Below are positions 47,810 to 59,662 of a stretch of 64,000 bases of DNA, piece after piece. The stretch comes from Megalobrama amblycephala (Eukaryota > Chordata > Actinopteri > Cypriniformes > Xenocyprididae). Within the stretch, counting starts at the first letter, position 1. Each line of letters starts with the position of its first letter. Location of the stretch: the NCBI RefSeq assembly GCF_018812025.1, contig NC_063061.1, positions 36,529,366 to 36,593,365 of the forward strand. Direction: 5' to 3'. Made by a program: the position numbers and the translations under genes. Under the pieces are notes generated by a model that made no database searches, had not been told where the DNA came from, and was given only the letters and a program-made list of their open reading frames with translations.

Positions 47810-50800
47810 TAAATCTGAGGCTACTATCGGGTGGGATCTCCGCCGAGAAGTCCTCACCATCCACCCTCCTCCCGGTAAGACTGAGATGGGCGACTCACAA
47901 CATCACCTGTCAGGCACTCATCGACTCCGGGGCTGAGGGGAACTTCATGGACACCAACTTTGCACAACTTAACAGTTTACCCATCATCCCACTCACCCGC
48001 CTGATCACTGTCGACGCACTCAATGGACAACGACTTCCCAGCATCTCTCACTCTACGGACTACGTTACTCTCATCTCCTCTGGCAATCACAATGAAGACA
48101 TTCAGTTTCTCCTCATGGACTCACCTCAGGCACCTGTCGTTCTCGGACACCCCTGGCTCACCAAACACAACCCTCGGATTGACTGGCAGCAGCACACCAT
48201 CACCGAGTGGAGCACTCTTTGTCACAGGTCTTGTCTGTTGTCTGCTTGTCCCACTGTGTCTGTTTCTGTGTTACAGGAGGAGGCGGTGGATTTGTCTAAC
48301 GTGCCCGCAGAGTATCAAGACCTGAGGGAAGTGTTCAGTAAGTCCCGGGCTGCTTCTCTCCCTCCACATCGTCCCTATGACTGTGCCATAGATTTAGTAC
48401 CCGGTAAGTCTCCGCCTAAAGGCAAACTATACTCTCTGTCTGCTCCCGAGAGGGAGGCCATGGAGAAATATATTTCTGATTCTCTTGCAGCGAAATTCAT
48501 CCGCCCTTCCTCTTCTCCAGCGGGGGCGGGGTTCTTTTTTGTGGGGAAGAAGGATGGGTCTCTGCGACCTTGCATTGATTACCGAGGGCTGAACAACATC
48601 ACGGTAAAGAATACTTATCCTTTGCCGTTGATGTCTTCAGCCTTTGAGAGGTTGCAGGGAGCATCCGTTTTCACTAAATTGGACTTAAGGAACGCTTATC
48701 ATTTGGTTCGCATCAGGAAGGGGGATGAATGGAAGACCGCGTTTAACACCCCTAGAGGACACTTTGAATACTTGGTCATGCCCTTCGGGCTGTCCAACAG
48801 TCCAGCGGTCTTCCAGGCACTCGTCAATGACGTGTTGAGAGACATGGTCGATCAGTTCATTTATGTCTACCTGGATGACATATTGATATTTTCCTCGTCT
48901 CTCCAGGAACATGTTCAACACGTCAGACGAGTGCTTCAGCGTCTGTTAGAGAATGGGCTTTTTGTCAAGGCGGAGAAATGCGAGTTTCATGCACAGTCTG
49001 TTTCTTTTCTAGGGTACATCGTCTCGTCTGAGGGAGTTCGCATGGATCCTGACAAGGTTAAGGCTGTGGTGGATTGGCCAAGTCCAGATTCCCGTAAGGC
49101 CCTACAGAGGTTTCTGGGATTCGCCAATTTTTACCGGCGTTTTATTCGCAATTTCAGCCAACTAGCCGCGCCTCTGACCGCCTTGACCTCCCCCAGAACG
49201 ACCTTCAGGTGGTCAGATGCAGCGGAAGCTGCATTTGCCAAACTGAAGAGTCGCTTCGTTTCGGCTCCCATTCTCATTGCCCCTGATCCTTTGCGTCAGT
49301 TCGTGGTGGAGGTCGACGCGTCAGAGGTGGGGGTAGGTGCAGTACTATCCCAGCGTTCTCCCACGGACGATAAGATGCATCCTTGCGCGTATTTTTCCCA
49401 TCGTTTATCTCCAGCCGAACGCAACTATGACATTGGTAATAGAGAGTTGTTGGCAGTCAAATTAGCGTTGGAAGAGTGGCGTCATTGGTTGGAGGGTTCG
49501 GGGGTACCCTTTATCGTATGGACAGATCATAAGAACCTTGAGTATATTCGATCGGCTAAAAGACTTAACTCCAGGCAGGCTTGGTGGGCACTTTTTTTCG
49601 GACGTTTTGATTTTTCTCTATCGTACCGCCCGGGCTCCAAAAACATCAAGCCCGATTCTTTATCTCGCATTTTTGATCCTTCCGAACGCCCGTCTACTCC
49701 CGAGTGTATTCTTCCCGAGACATTAGTGGTCTCCACTCTTACATGGGAGGTCGAATCGAAGGTCCTGTCGGCCTTAGAAGGGGTAACGCCTCCGCCCGGA
49801 TGCCCACCGAACCGTTTGTTTGTGCCGGAGAAGTTAAGGTCCTGCGTTATCAAATGGGGTCATTGTTCCAACGTGGCTTGTCATCCAGGGGTTAATCGGA
49901 CCAGGTTTTTGGTTAAGCAACGATTCTGGTGGCCAGCTATGGCTCGTGACATTCGCAGTTTTGTTTTGGCTTGCTCGGTTTGCGCCACTGGCAAGACTTC
50001 CAATCGACCCCCAGATGGGTTACTCCAACCGCTGTCTGTCCCTTCGAGACCTTGGTCCCACATTGCGCTAGATTTCGTTACCGCCCTCCCACCCTCCCAG
50101 GGGTACACGGTCGTTTTGACCGTGGTGGACCGGTTCTCGAAGGCGACTCATTTTGTTCCCTTAACCAAATTACCCTCTGCTAAGGAGACAGCGGTTACCG
50201 TCGTAGACCACATTTTTCGGTTACATGGCCTCCCGATAGATGTGGTGTCCGACAGGGGTCCCCAATTTGTGTCCAAATTTTGGCAAGAGTTTTGTAGACT
50301 GCTGGGGGCGACTGTCAGTCTTTCCTCTGGGTTCCATCCCCAGACCAATGGGCAGACCGAGAGAGCCAACCAGGATTTGGAGCGAATGTTGCGATGTTTG
50401 GCGTCCAAGAATCCTTCCTCCTGGAGCCAACAACTCTCTATGATTGAGTACGCACATAATTCATTACCAGTGTCTTATAGGGCCTCTCTCCGTTTGAATG
50501 TAGTATAGGTTACCAGCCACCTGTGTTTCCCAGTCTGGAATCTGAAGTCGCGGTCCCCTCCGCTCACGCCTTTGTCCAGAGGTGCCACCGCACTTGGAGC
50601 AGAGCCCGTGAGACTCTGCTGCAGGTGAGGGCGCGCACCAAGGCTAAGACTGATCGCCACCGGTCGAAGCCTCCCGTATACGTCGTTGGTCAAAAAGTGT
50701 GGCTTTCTACTAAGAACATTCCGCTCCGCTCCGTTGCCAATAAATTAGCTCCTAAATTCATCGGCCCGTTCCCTGTCACCAAAATCATTAGTCCGGTGGC

Positions 50801-51128
50801 AGTCCGACTCAAATTACCTCCAGCGTACAGGAGGATTCATCCCGCCTTTCATGTTTCCAAAATTAAACCCGTTTTTCACTCTCATCTTAATCCGCCTACT
50901 CCGGTTCCTCCACCGCCGCGACTCGTAGATGGGGAACCTACTTATTCGGTCAATCGCATTCTGGACTCTAGGCGGAGGGGACGCGGATTCCAGTACTTGG
51001 TGGACTGGGAAGGTTACGGTCCGGAGGAGAGAAGTTGGGTTCCTGCCAGGGACATCCTGGATCACTCCCTCATCGATGATTACAATCGACAGGTAAGGAG
51101 CTCTGGGAACGCCGTGAGGCGTTCCTAG
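47743..51128 (+). pseudogene. pol: pol polyprotein of the gypsy element, one late frameshift
   Basis: The frame 47743-50508 (921 codons) carries, by residue, protease DSGA (61-64) and reverse transcriptase with Asp314 and YLDD (376-379). RNase H follows (Asp525, Glu568, Asp594). The integrase has an HHCC finger (His707, His714, Cys744, Cys747) and DD35E catalytic residues Asp777, Asp837 and Glu873. All expected catalytic residues are present. An indel near 50478 ends the frame at 50508. The other frame continues with the integrase C-terminus ([12 protein letters not shown]-like) and a chromodomain ([10 protein letters not shown] ... [17 protein letters not shown], about 50940-51083), ending at TAG 51126-51128. 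Chromodomains are thought to steer integration to modified chromatin. No env follows. Confidence 0.95.
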
Positions 51129-51140
51129 GAGGGAGGGTAC
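51127..51140 (+). promoter_or_regulatory. Polypurine tract
   Basis: AGGAGGGAGGGTAC directly precedes the 3' LTR and overlaps the pol stop region. It is the expected plus-strand primer for LTR reverse transcription. Confidence 0.85.
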
Positions 51141-51625
51141 TGTCACGGTTCATGAATCCGCTGTCTCATTCTGGTGTCTGTGTGTTCTGTAGTGTGTCAC
51201 CTGATTGTTTGTGTGGGCGTCGCCGCTGATTATCTGATCAGCGGCAGCTGGTTGCAATTACACCTGCCTATATAACGCCTTGTCTTTCGTCTCTTGTTTG
51301 TCAGATCGTTGTTTGGAGTCCTGGTGTTGTTGTCTCGTGTTTGCTCGTGTTGTTTGTTCCTTGGACTGGATTTCTCGTCGTTGTTTCCTGTTCCCTGTTT
51401 CCTCGTTTGGATTGTTCTCTGGATTTCACCCACGGATTACACGGCACTGTTTCACGGACGCACTTCACCAGTCACCATTCATCTGGACTCTCATCGCCCA
51501 TCGAGGTCCCTGCGTCACCACTCTCCTGCTGTGTTCGTTGTGTTATCTGTGACTGACCATCTGTGTGTGAAGCTCTTAATAAAAGAGATTAACTTGCTAT
51601 TGCATCCGTCATTATTTACGTGACA
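51141..51625 (+). repeat. 3' LTR, complete
   Basis: 485 bp, TGTCACGG...ACGTGACA. Contains TATATAA at 51269-51275 and polyadenylation signal AATAAA at 51578-51583. The complete version of the damaged 5' LTR, followed by target duplication GTTCG. Confidence 0.97.
51269..51310 (+). promoter_or_regulatory. LTR core promoter and inferred transcription start / self-primer
   Basis: TATATAA at 51269-51275. 31 nt after its first T lies GTCAGATCGTT (51300-51310), the exact complement of the site beside the 5' LTR. If transcription starts at 51300, the first 11 nt of the RNA would be the primer. This segment is absent from the 5' LTR. Confidence 0.7.
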
Positions 51626-52384
51626 GTTCGTCATACATACTGCATGCATGCGTCGGATCATGTGAGTATAGTATTTATTTGGATGTTTACATTTGATTCT
51701 GAATTAGTTTGATAGTGCTCCGTGGCTAAAGCTAACATTACACACTGTTGGAGAGATTTATAAAGAATGAAGTTGTTTATGAATTATACAGACTGCAAGT
51801 GTTTAAAAATGAAAATAGTGACGGCTCTCTTGTCTCTGTGAATACAGTAAGAAACGATGGTAACTTTAACCACATTTAACAGTACATTAGCAACATGCTA
51901 ACGAAACATTTAGAAAGACAATTTACAAATATCACTAAAAATATCATGATATCATGGATCATGTCAGTTATTATCGCTCCATCTGCCATTTTTCGCTGTT
52001 GTTCTTGCTTGCTTACCTAGTCTGATGATTCAGCTGTGCACAGATCCAGACGTTAATACTGGCTGCCCTTGTCTAATGCCTCGATCATGGGCTGGCATAT
52101 GCAAATATTGGGGGCGTACATATTAATGATCCCGACTGTTACGTAACAGTCGGTGTTATGTTGAGATTCGCCTGTTCTTCGGAGGTCTTTTAAACAAATG
52201 AGATTTATATAAGGAGGGAACAATAGTGTTTGAGACTCACTGTATGTCATTTCCATGTACTGAACTCTTGTTATTCAACTATGCCAAGATAAATTCAATT
52301 TTTGATTCTAGGGCACCTTTAATGAACACTCCACATCAGTTAAATTTTATCAATATACATATATCATAGCATTAAAAAGTTTGG

Positions 52385-52770
52385 GGTCGAAGCTTCAGAG
52401 CGTTATGAATCTTTTGTGTCGAAGTTTGACACGCGATCCGAATCATGATTCGATACGCTGATTTATAACGCTCCGAAGCTTCCTGAAGCAATGTTTCGAA
52501 ATCAGCCATTACTCATTTTTATTTTTTTTTGGGCGCACCAAAAATATTCTCGTCACTTTATAATATTAATATTGAACCACTGTACTCACATGAACTGATT
52601 TAAATATGTTTTTAGTACATTAATGGATCTTGAGAAAAGAAATGTCATTGCTGGCTATGCAGGCCTCACTGAGCCAACGGATTTCAACAAAAATATCTTA
52701 ATTTGTGTTCCAAAGATTAATGAAGGTCTTACGGGTGTGGAACGGCATGAGGGTGAGTAATTAATGACAT
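52385..52770. mobile_element. Fragment of the gtgaaccaac/ctcaccctcatgtc element
   Basis: Shares ggcctcactgagccaacgga, aaaatatcttaatttgtgtt and cggcatgagggtgagtaatt with 18880-18970. The left inverted arm is missing. It abuts the palindrome at 52781. Confidence 0.7.
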
Positions 52771-52780
52771 AAACATAAAT

Positions 52781-53200
52781 GATGTCTCTTACTGAAATAT
52801 GTTGTAGAAAACCCATGAAAGATTTACATTATTTAAAAAATCCATGACATATTTGGACAATGGGGGGCGCTATTTTGTTTAGGTGCACAGTGCGTTCTGT
52901 GTTGATGACGTCAAATGGTTGACTCATGAGCTATTGACCTATTTTGTCGCTATTTTTTACCGCAACACAACTCAGAATATAACTTACAGTGTCAGTAGCT
53001 CACTGAGTGCAACCATTTGACATCATCAACACAGAATGCACTGTGCTCCTAAACAAAATAGCGCCCCCCCATTGTCCAAATATGTCATGGATTTTTTAAA
53101 TAATGTAAATCTTTCATGGGTTTTCTACAACATATTTCAGTAAGAGACATCATTTACGTTATATTAAGCCATACAAGTCTTAATACCAGGGGTTCCCTTT
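52781..53200. mobile_element. Palindromic MITE with ~135-145-bp arms
   Basis: Left arm 52781-52925 (gatgtctcttactgaaatat ... gttgatgacgtcaaatggtt) and right arm about 53010-53151 are inverted copies around a loop of about 90 bp. Sequence beyond the right arm (gccatacaagtcttaatacc) has no left partner, so the left end is truncated. Would form a long hairpin RNA if transcribed. Confidence 0.85.
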
Positions 53201-54696
53201 AAGATCTGTTACTTGTTTGGGAAAATTTTTTGTTGTGATAATTATTAATAAATGGAACTATTGTTAGCTGTTGCAGCCATTTGATAAAATCAGTAATCCA
53301 CAAATGGTCATGTATTACAGTGATTTTGCATGGTTGAATGATTTTATAGGCATTTCGTGGCTCCATGTTGTACCTCACAATACTTCTTAATGTTGAAATC
53401 ACTTTGAGTGACTTGTTGATTTGTTAGATTGTTTAGATGTTGTATTTTAGTTGGAGTTGATTACAGACGTACTAAATGTGTGTATTTTCACTTTGAGCCA
53501 AATGCATAGAAATGCAAACATGGATCTTTTTTACATTAAATATTATTTGTTTTATTTATGAATTGTTTTTCGTCCTTGCATGTCCCCAAAGGAAAGTTTT
53601 GTCAGTTTTGTTCCCTAATTATAGCTAACTAAACCCACATACACTTTGTAGGTCATTCAGTATGAACTCACATGAGACCTCACTATATCTACTGGATTTA
53701 CATAAACATACATTAATATATTCACAGAAAATGCACAAGTCAACACTGCATGGAAGTTCAGATGGAAGGATACTGTGTTCGTTCAGTTAACGAAGAACAA
53801 TATTAATGATCAAAAAGGCGCATTTATACATTGGCATTATCGAGTGACGCCCACTGAGATTTAATATCAACGCACGAACACCTCCTCTCGCTCTGTCATT
53901 GTTTCACTCCTTTCTCTCTCATCTTTTGAACAGATTTTTAATCTAACACCCCCGCCAACCCCAAACACCCTCCACACACACACACACACACACTTCTCTT
54001 GAGTCTCTTGGGTCCTGGATCTTCCGTTCTCTGTTTAGCGTTTTGTTAAAGTTTTGTCATGAAGTACAAAAATATTCAGTCTTTTATCCTCAGCAGAACA
54101 GCTGCAGAATTCAGATGAGCGTCAGTATCGATGAAACACTTGTTCTATCACTCTTTTGTTTTGCATAATTCAGTTCATCTTTAGAATCAACTGCACAGTC
54201 CTGTCAGATAACAGCTAGTGATGCACCTAAAAGTTTTTATAATGATGCATTGAAAATACTTTCATAATGCATTATATGCAGGGTAAAGCCGAGCGCTATG
54301 GTGCATTATATATTCATGCATTTACATGCTTTATTTTGAGGCTTGTGTCACAAAGCCATTCAAATAATAAATTATAATGTGCATACTTGTTTATTACATT
54401 CTAAACTGTAATTTAATGGGATAGTTCACTCACCCTCATGTCATTCCAAACCTGTTTGCATTTATTTCTTCTTCTGATTACTGATTTCTTCTTCTACTTA
54501 ATGAGTGAATGAGTGAGTAAATGATTTCACTTTAACATTGTATTTTGTATTTCACACATCTTTATAAGTAGTCTGAGATCGAACAATAATTAGCAAAGCC
54601 TATACTGAAGACCCATGGACTGATGTAAATACAAGTACACTTGTTACCGCATGGCTTTTGCCTTTTTTGAGTCATGTAATCATACTCTGTTGACTA
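53201..54696. other. Non-genic sequence
   Basis: No exon recognised. (CA)n near 53973-53992. 54418-54460 (gggatagttcactcaccctc) is a truncated end of the element family at 18484. Confidence 0.5.
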
Positions 54697-54830
54697 TAGA
54701 AGCTTGTTTCTGCTATGAAATAAAAAATAAAAAAGATAATTGAGACTTTTTATCTCACAATTCTGACTTTTTTTCGAGTTATAAAGTCAGAATTGTTAGA
54801 TATAAACTCACAATTCTGAGAAAAAGTGTG
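54697..54830. mobile_element. Family M3 element, left end only
   Basis: TAGAAGCTTGTTTCTGCTAT preceded by TA (54695-54696), then aaataaaaaataaaaaagat, ctcacaattctgac and one ataaagtcagaattg unit. The right end is absent. It shows what an M3 end looks like before minisatellite growth. Confidence 0.75.
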
Positions 54831-56796
54831 TGACAAAGTGTGAATGAAGAAGTCGTGTTAGTGATGGGAACATGACAGAAGTGTGAATGCACCTGAACAT
54901 ACAGACTCAGTTCATCAAATTCAAGTTCACTGGAGGATCAAACTGACCCTGAGAGGGTTCATGTGCTACAGGACAGGACTTTCTCGGGGCCTCCAACATA
55001 GAAAGTCAAAGTTAATCTTCAACTGTGATTCCTAAACATTTTATTTTCTAGCATACGGTGCACATTTGAATCTCTTTCTTTGGCCCATCATTTACTGTTC
55101 TCTTTATCAAAAGTATTAAATAAATGTATTATAACTTAGACACAGATTTGAACATCTGTACTTCATCAGACAGTTTTCAGAGATAGAGTAATATTTCATA
55201 CAGGCATATCATGATGAGAGAGGAAGAGATCTGTGACTGTCCCAGGAGGAGATCTCTTTAGGTTTTTTATTTATCCAGTTTAATATTTTGTTAAGGGATA
55301 GAAAGACAGATGTGTCCCTGAAGCTTGTATTTTTAATTTTGTTAATTAGTTTATTTAGCATTTAATGTGTTTGTGTGTTGTGGATTTGACTCTTCTACAT
55401 CTAAACCTCTCTTTCCACGTGTCATTCGCAGAGAAATGCTTGTATAACCAAATGCTGTATCTATATCATGTATTTGTGTTTTGTTTTTTAAAGAAGAATC
55501 TGATGTGAAATATTCATATTGCTCATATGCAGACTTTAGATCTTGGCAAATCTGGGCACAGTTTGAGACATTGTTGAGATCTCTTGTAGGGTTGCCAACT
55601 ATCCTGTAGATGGGACGTCCCATAGCCTATATTGGGCCTAATTGATTTGTCCCATACATGACCTCCCTTGTCCAGTTTATTGACTGCTACACTGATCTAA
55701 CGGCCACTTACTTACCGAATGACGATAACAGGCTGATATCTGGCTATCTAGCAAAAGGACAATCAAACATTTTATATTTAGTACAAGTTTTTAAAATATT
55801 ACAACATTTTCCATGTTTTATAGCGGTTGTACCGAATGACCTGATGTTTCGGGACATGCGTATGATCAAGTAAAAACATGAATTTTTCAAATAGTTAAAA
55901 GAGCATTAGTTACTTTGCTTCATGACCATGTGGTCCTTTGCAGGTGTCTGAATGATGTCACATCCTGTCACATGATATTGAGCGCATGACTTGATCCAAA
56001 ATGGTCCCTTTATATCGAATGACATCAATGAAATTCATTTTTCCGGACATTCTTTCTCATAACAAAGCAACGACTTCAGATAATTTTAATACTGTTTTGC
56101 ACTATGTTGATATATGATGTTATAAAATCATGCCAGAATAAAAAATATGTACATTTATTACATTTTAAGATATTTTAATCACAAATGAAATGGTTGTATT
56201 GGAGTCCAGTTAAACTGAATGACCTTTTGCACGTGAGGTTATTGGGATCTTTTAGGGACGTCTGAGAATTACGTCTGTAATCTTGTTGCTGTTGAGGAGA
56301 AACAATCGAGAGCGAGCAGAAAGAGCTGTTTGAATATCATGCTGTGCTGACGATGATGTCATCCGGTAATATGTTATTCATGGCTCTATGATTCATGTGT
56401 CCCTCAATAACATTTATTCAGTGCTGGAGACAGATGGCTTCGGCTCTGGATGTTGCCAGGAATGCTGTGCGAGTGTTTTTTGGAAATGTTTTGAGGGACG
56501 TGTCAGTAGAGCGGTGTTCAACGCTCACAGTCCAGACGCACGGCCATCTGCTCGTCCAGACACGCACGGATCTAGAACCGGCCGGATCGGCATTCTCACT
56601 GATCTAGAACCGGCCCGGTTAAAAACCAGTGTTAATCTAATCCACACGTGATCAACTAGAACTCGTGAAGGCCTGGTGAAGGTTTCTACGTAAATGTAAA
56701 GTCATAATGAAACGGAGTTCGCAAACCTTTTTACTTTTGTAATGTGGCATTAACATGATATTTTCATATAATTTATATAATTTTTAATACCCCACA
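54831..56796. other. Non-genic sequence
   Basis: 55585-55650 (agggttgccaactatcctgt; gggacgtcccatagc) looks like an end of a dispersed element. 56410-56640 has higher GC with a repeated ctgatctagaaccggcc / cggatctagaaccggcc pair. Overlapping open frames there have no recognisable domain. Confidence 0.45.
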
Positions 56797-57115
56797 GATC
56801 ATTTATTATAGCTTGTCAAATTTGCCCCTATTTGGGTGTGAGCAAAAACACGCCGTTTTTGTGTGTGTCCCTTTAAATGCAAATGAGCTGCTGCTCCCGC
56901 CCCCTTTCCAGAAGAGGGCGGAGCTTTAACAGCTCAACAACAACAAAGCTGGAGAATCTCACGCAGCCAAATTGAGGATCATCAGTAACGGTGTTCAGCC
57001 TTACATTGTTCAAACCGGAGTCGGACACTGATGGAGAGACTCAGGAAGAAGTTACAACTTTTAGAATGAAACTGGACGTTTCTGAATGGATAGTGGATAA
57101 ATTTATGTAGTTGCT
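56797..57115. repeat. Inverted copy of the element at 27115-27435
   Basis: About 319 bp matching in reverse orientation, beginning atttattatagcttgtcaaa and ending near gtagttgct. High identity by eye. Confidence 0.85.
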
Positions 57116-58159
57116 AGAGATAATAAATGTCCCTTTTCTATCCTGTTTTTGACCCTCTGGCCTCTGAACCCTCCACTTTAAGGGTGCGTCTCCTTTAAGA
57201 CTTTAATGTATACACCCACTGCTGATTGGATAACATCTTTGCATTTTAAATATGTAGTGTGCATGCAGATCTGTGAAAATGTGAACGTTTTTAGTACAAA
57301 ATGTCAAGGAAAATTTGATTTCTTAATTCATAACCCCTTTAAGTTCTGTTGGAGTTCCAGTATGTTTCCACATGATCAGGCTTATTTTAAAAGAAGTGAA
57401 ATGGAAAAGGAAAAATGTTTCTCATGATGTGACAGGAGGTCCGGTCTGTTCCTCAGGAAGTCATGATACGATGGTGATTGTGGCATGAGGTTTATTGATT
57501 GTTGTTCCTCTTGACGTGTGTCGACTGCTGTCCTGTCTGCAGCAGAAATATTCATCTGGTTAATCCATTTGAGTCTCGGGTGTGTGTGTGTGTGTGTGTG
57601 TGTGTGTTAATGCTAACAAGCCGGCCTGATCAATAACTGCTTAATCAGCCGTTCACACTGTAGCTCAGATCAGGGGGTCGTGAGAAAGTGCAGGTCTGAC
57701 CCTCATGCGCACAGCTGTCTCTCTCTCTCGCTCTTTCTTTCTCTCAGAGTCTGTCCATCTTTTTCAGAGTGAAAGTTGCTTTTTCTTTTTTTCTCACCTT
57801 TTGTAATTTACTGCGCTTTTGAGATGTTATATGGCTTGTATTTGGTCTTAATCACATTCTCTTGTAAAATAATGTCAGCTTTTTTTCTGTAAAATTGACC
57901 CTCTGACCTGATCCGACAGCACTCCGATGGAAAAGAAAATTTAATCTTGGAAAAAGAAACAAAGTGTATTATTAAAAAATGCTAAAGATCATATGCGCTA
58001 GGCTGCCAGTAGCATTGCACACACACACACACACACACTGAATATGAGTGTGTGTTGAGCTTGATGGAGGCGACACATCAGTCTACATTAAGTACTAATC
58101 TGTTTCCTGCCAACAGTCCTGTACGTCATGCTGAGGCCGGATTTGAGATGTACAGTATG

Positions 58160-58201
<42 letters not shown>

Positions 58202-58320
58202 GGATATATGTTAATGTGTTCTGCACTGCTGATAATAACCATATAGTCTCTTTACAGCAGTTATCAGAGACAAAGAGAATGTTTGGAATAGCATAATAAC
58301 ACACCACCCACACTACCCAT
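57116..58320. other. Non-genic sequence with microsatellites
   Basis: (GT)n at about 57580-57607, (CA)n at 58018-58039 and (GT)n at 58157-58201. No exon recognised. Confidence 0.5.
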
Positions 58321-58325
58321 ACTAT

Positions 58326-58486
58326 TTTTTTTAATATATATGAATATTAAATATGCAAATTTACTAATATATAACTAATATAAGGTTTCCTATGCATTAC
58401 GTTACGTTTTTTTAATATATATGAATATTAAATATGCAAATTTACTAATATATAACTAATATAAGGTTTCCTATGCATTACGTTTA
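58326..58486. repeat. Two-copy tandem duplication, 81-bp period
   Basis: ttaatatatatgaatattaa ... cctatgcattacgtt occurs twice head to tail with a period of 81 bp and no visible difference. Confidence 0.92.
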
Positions 58487-58604
58487 TTTTTATAAAATAT
58501 AATAATTTCATTTCTCAATTATAAATGTATGTTATAATTTATTTGAAATGGTTTAAATATTAAATATTGTTTTTTTTAGACAATATTTTTTATATATATG
58601 CATT

Positions 58605-59593
58605 TATATATTGCAGAATCTGTGAAAATGTGAATAATTTTAACAAAATAAGAGAGATCATACAAAATGCATGTTATTTTTTATTTAGTACTGTCCTGAG
58701 TAAGATATTTTACATAAAATATGTTTACATATAATCCACAAGACAAAAAAGTAGCTGAATTTATTAAAATATCTCCGTTCAAAAGTTTGTGAACCCTTGA
58801 TTCTCAATACTGTGTGTGGATACCTAGATGATTTACGACTGTTTTTATGTTTTGTGATGGTTGTTCATGAGTCCCTCGTTTGTTTTGAGCAGTTAAACTG
58901 AGCTCTGTTCTTCAGAAAAATCCTCCAGCTCCTGCAGATTCTTCAGTTTTCAAGGATTTTTTGCATATTTGAACCCTTTCCAGCAGTGACTGTATGATTT
59001 TGAGATTCATCTTTTCACACTGAGGACAACTGAGGGACTCAAACTCAACTATTAAAAAAGGTTCAAACATTCACTGATGCTCCAGAAGGAAACACGGTGC
59101 ATTAAGAGTCGGGAGGTGAAAACTTTTAGAATTTGAAGATCAAGGTAAATTGTACTTAATTTGTCTTCCGGGAAACATTCAAGTATCTTCTGTTGCTGTA
59201 AAGGGTTCAAATATACAAAAAATCCTTGAAAACTGAAGAATCTGCAGGATCTGGAGGATTTTTCTGAAGAACAGAGCTCAGTTTAACTGCTCAGAACAAA
59301 CGAGAGACTCATGAACAACCATCACACAACCAACAAACAGTCGTACATCATCTAGGTAACCACACACAGTATTAAGAATCAAGGGTTCACAAACTTTTGA
59401 ACGGATATATTTTAATAAATTCAGCTACGTTTTTGTCTTGTGGATTATATGTAAACATCTTTTATGTAAAATATCTTACTCAAGAGAGTACTAAATAAAA
59501 AATAACGTGCATTTTGTATGATCTCTCTTATTTTGTTGAAATTATTCACATTTTCACAGATTCTGCAAGGGGTTCCCAAACTTTCACATACCA

Positions 59594-59597
<4 letters not shown>
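58605..59597. mobile_element. Large foldback (palindromic) element
   Basis: Left arm from 58612 (gcagaatctgtgaaaatgtg) to about 58980 is matched inverted by about 59195-59585 (cacattttcacagattctgc). It includes caaaagtttgtgaacccttg / caagggttcacaaacttttg and the gagctctgttcttcagaaaa block. The central spacer is about 210 bp. The right tip (aaggggttcccaaactttca ... accactgta) has no left partner, so the left end is truncated. No coding. Confidence 0.85.

Positions 59598-59660
<63 letters not shown>
59598..59660. repeat. (TA)n microsatellite
   Basis: About 31 TA dinucleotides immediately at the end of the foldback element, consistent with a preference for TA-rich targets. Confidence 0.95.

Positions 59661-59662
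<2 letters not shown>

Larger units (their letters stand above)
46504..51625 (+). mobile_element. Sushi-type (chromovirus) Ty3/gypsy LTR retrotransposon, defective
   Basis: A full LTR-gag-pol-LTR layout bounded by the 5-bp target duplication GTTCG (46499-46503, 51626-51630). Order in pol: protease, reverse transcriptase, RNase H, integrase, GPY/F, chromodomain. There is no env. The LTRs are identical by eye except for a 132-bp deletion in the left one. gag has at least two frame breaks and pol one. The combination of CX2CX4HX4C gag, DD35E integrase, chromodomain and self-complementary priming site places it in the Tf1/sushi branch. It sits inside the TTAA element 46227-52318. Confidence 0.95.
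46227..52318. mobile_element. TTAA-flanked non-autonomous element split by the gypsy retrotransposon
   Basis: TTAA (46223-46226) is followed by AAGTGCCCTAGAAC. The far end GATTCTAGGGCACCT (ending 52318) is followed by TTAA (52319-52322). These are inverted ends with TTAA duplication, piggyBac- or Kolobok-like. About 270 bp of the element lies left of the gypsy insertion and about 690 bp right of it. No transposase domain. It was in place before the retrotransposon arrived. Confidence 0.8.

Noticed and set aside
46504..51625. Endogenous retrovirus with envelope gene
   Set aside because: Pol ends in a chromodomain just before the polypurine tract and 3' LTR. There is no room for, or trace of, an env gene, so this is a retrotransposon.
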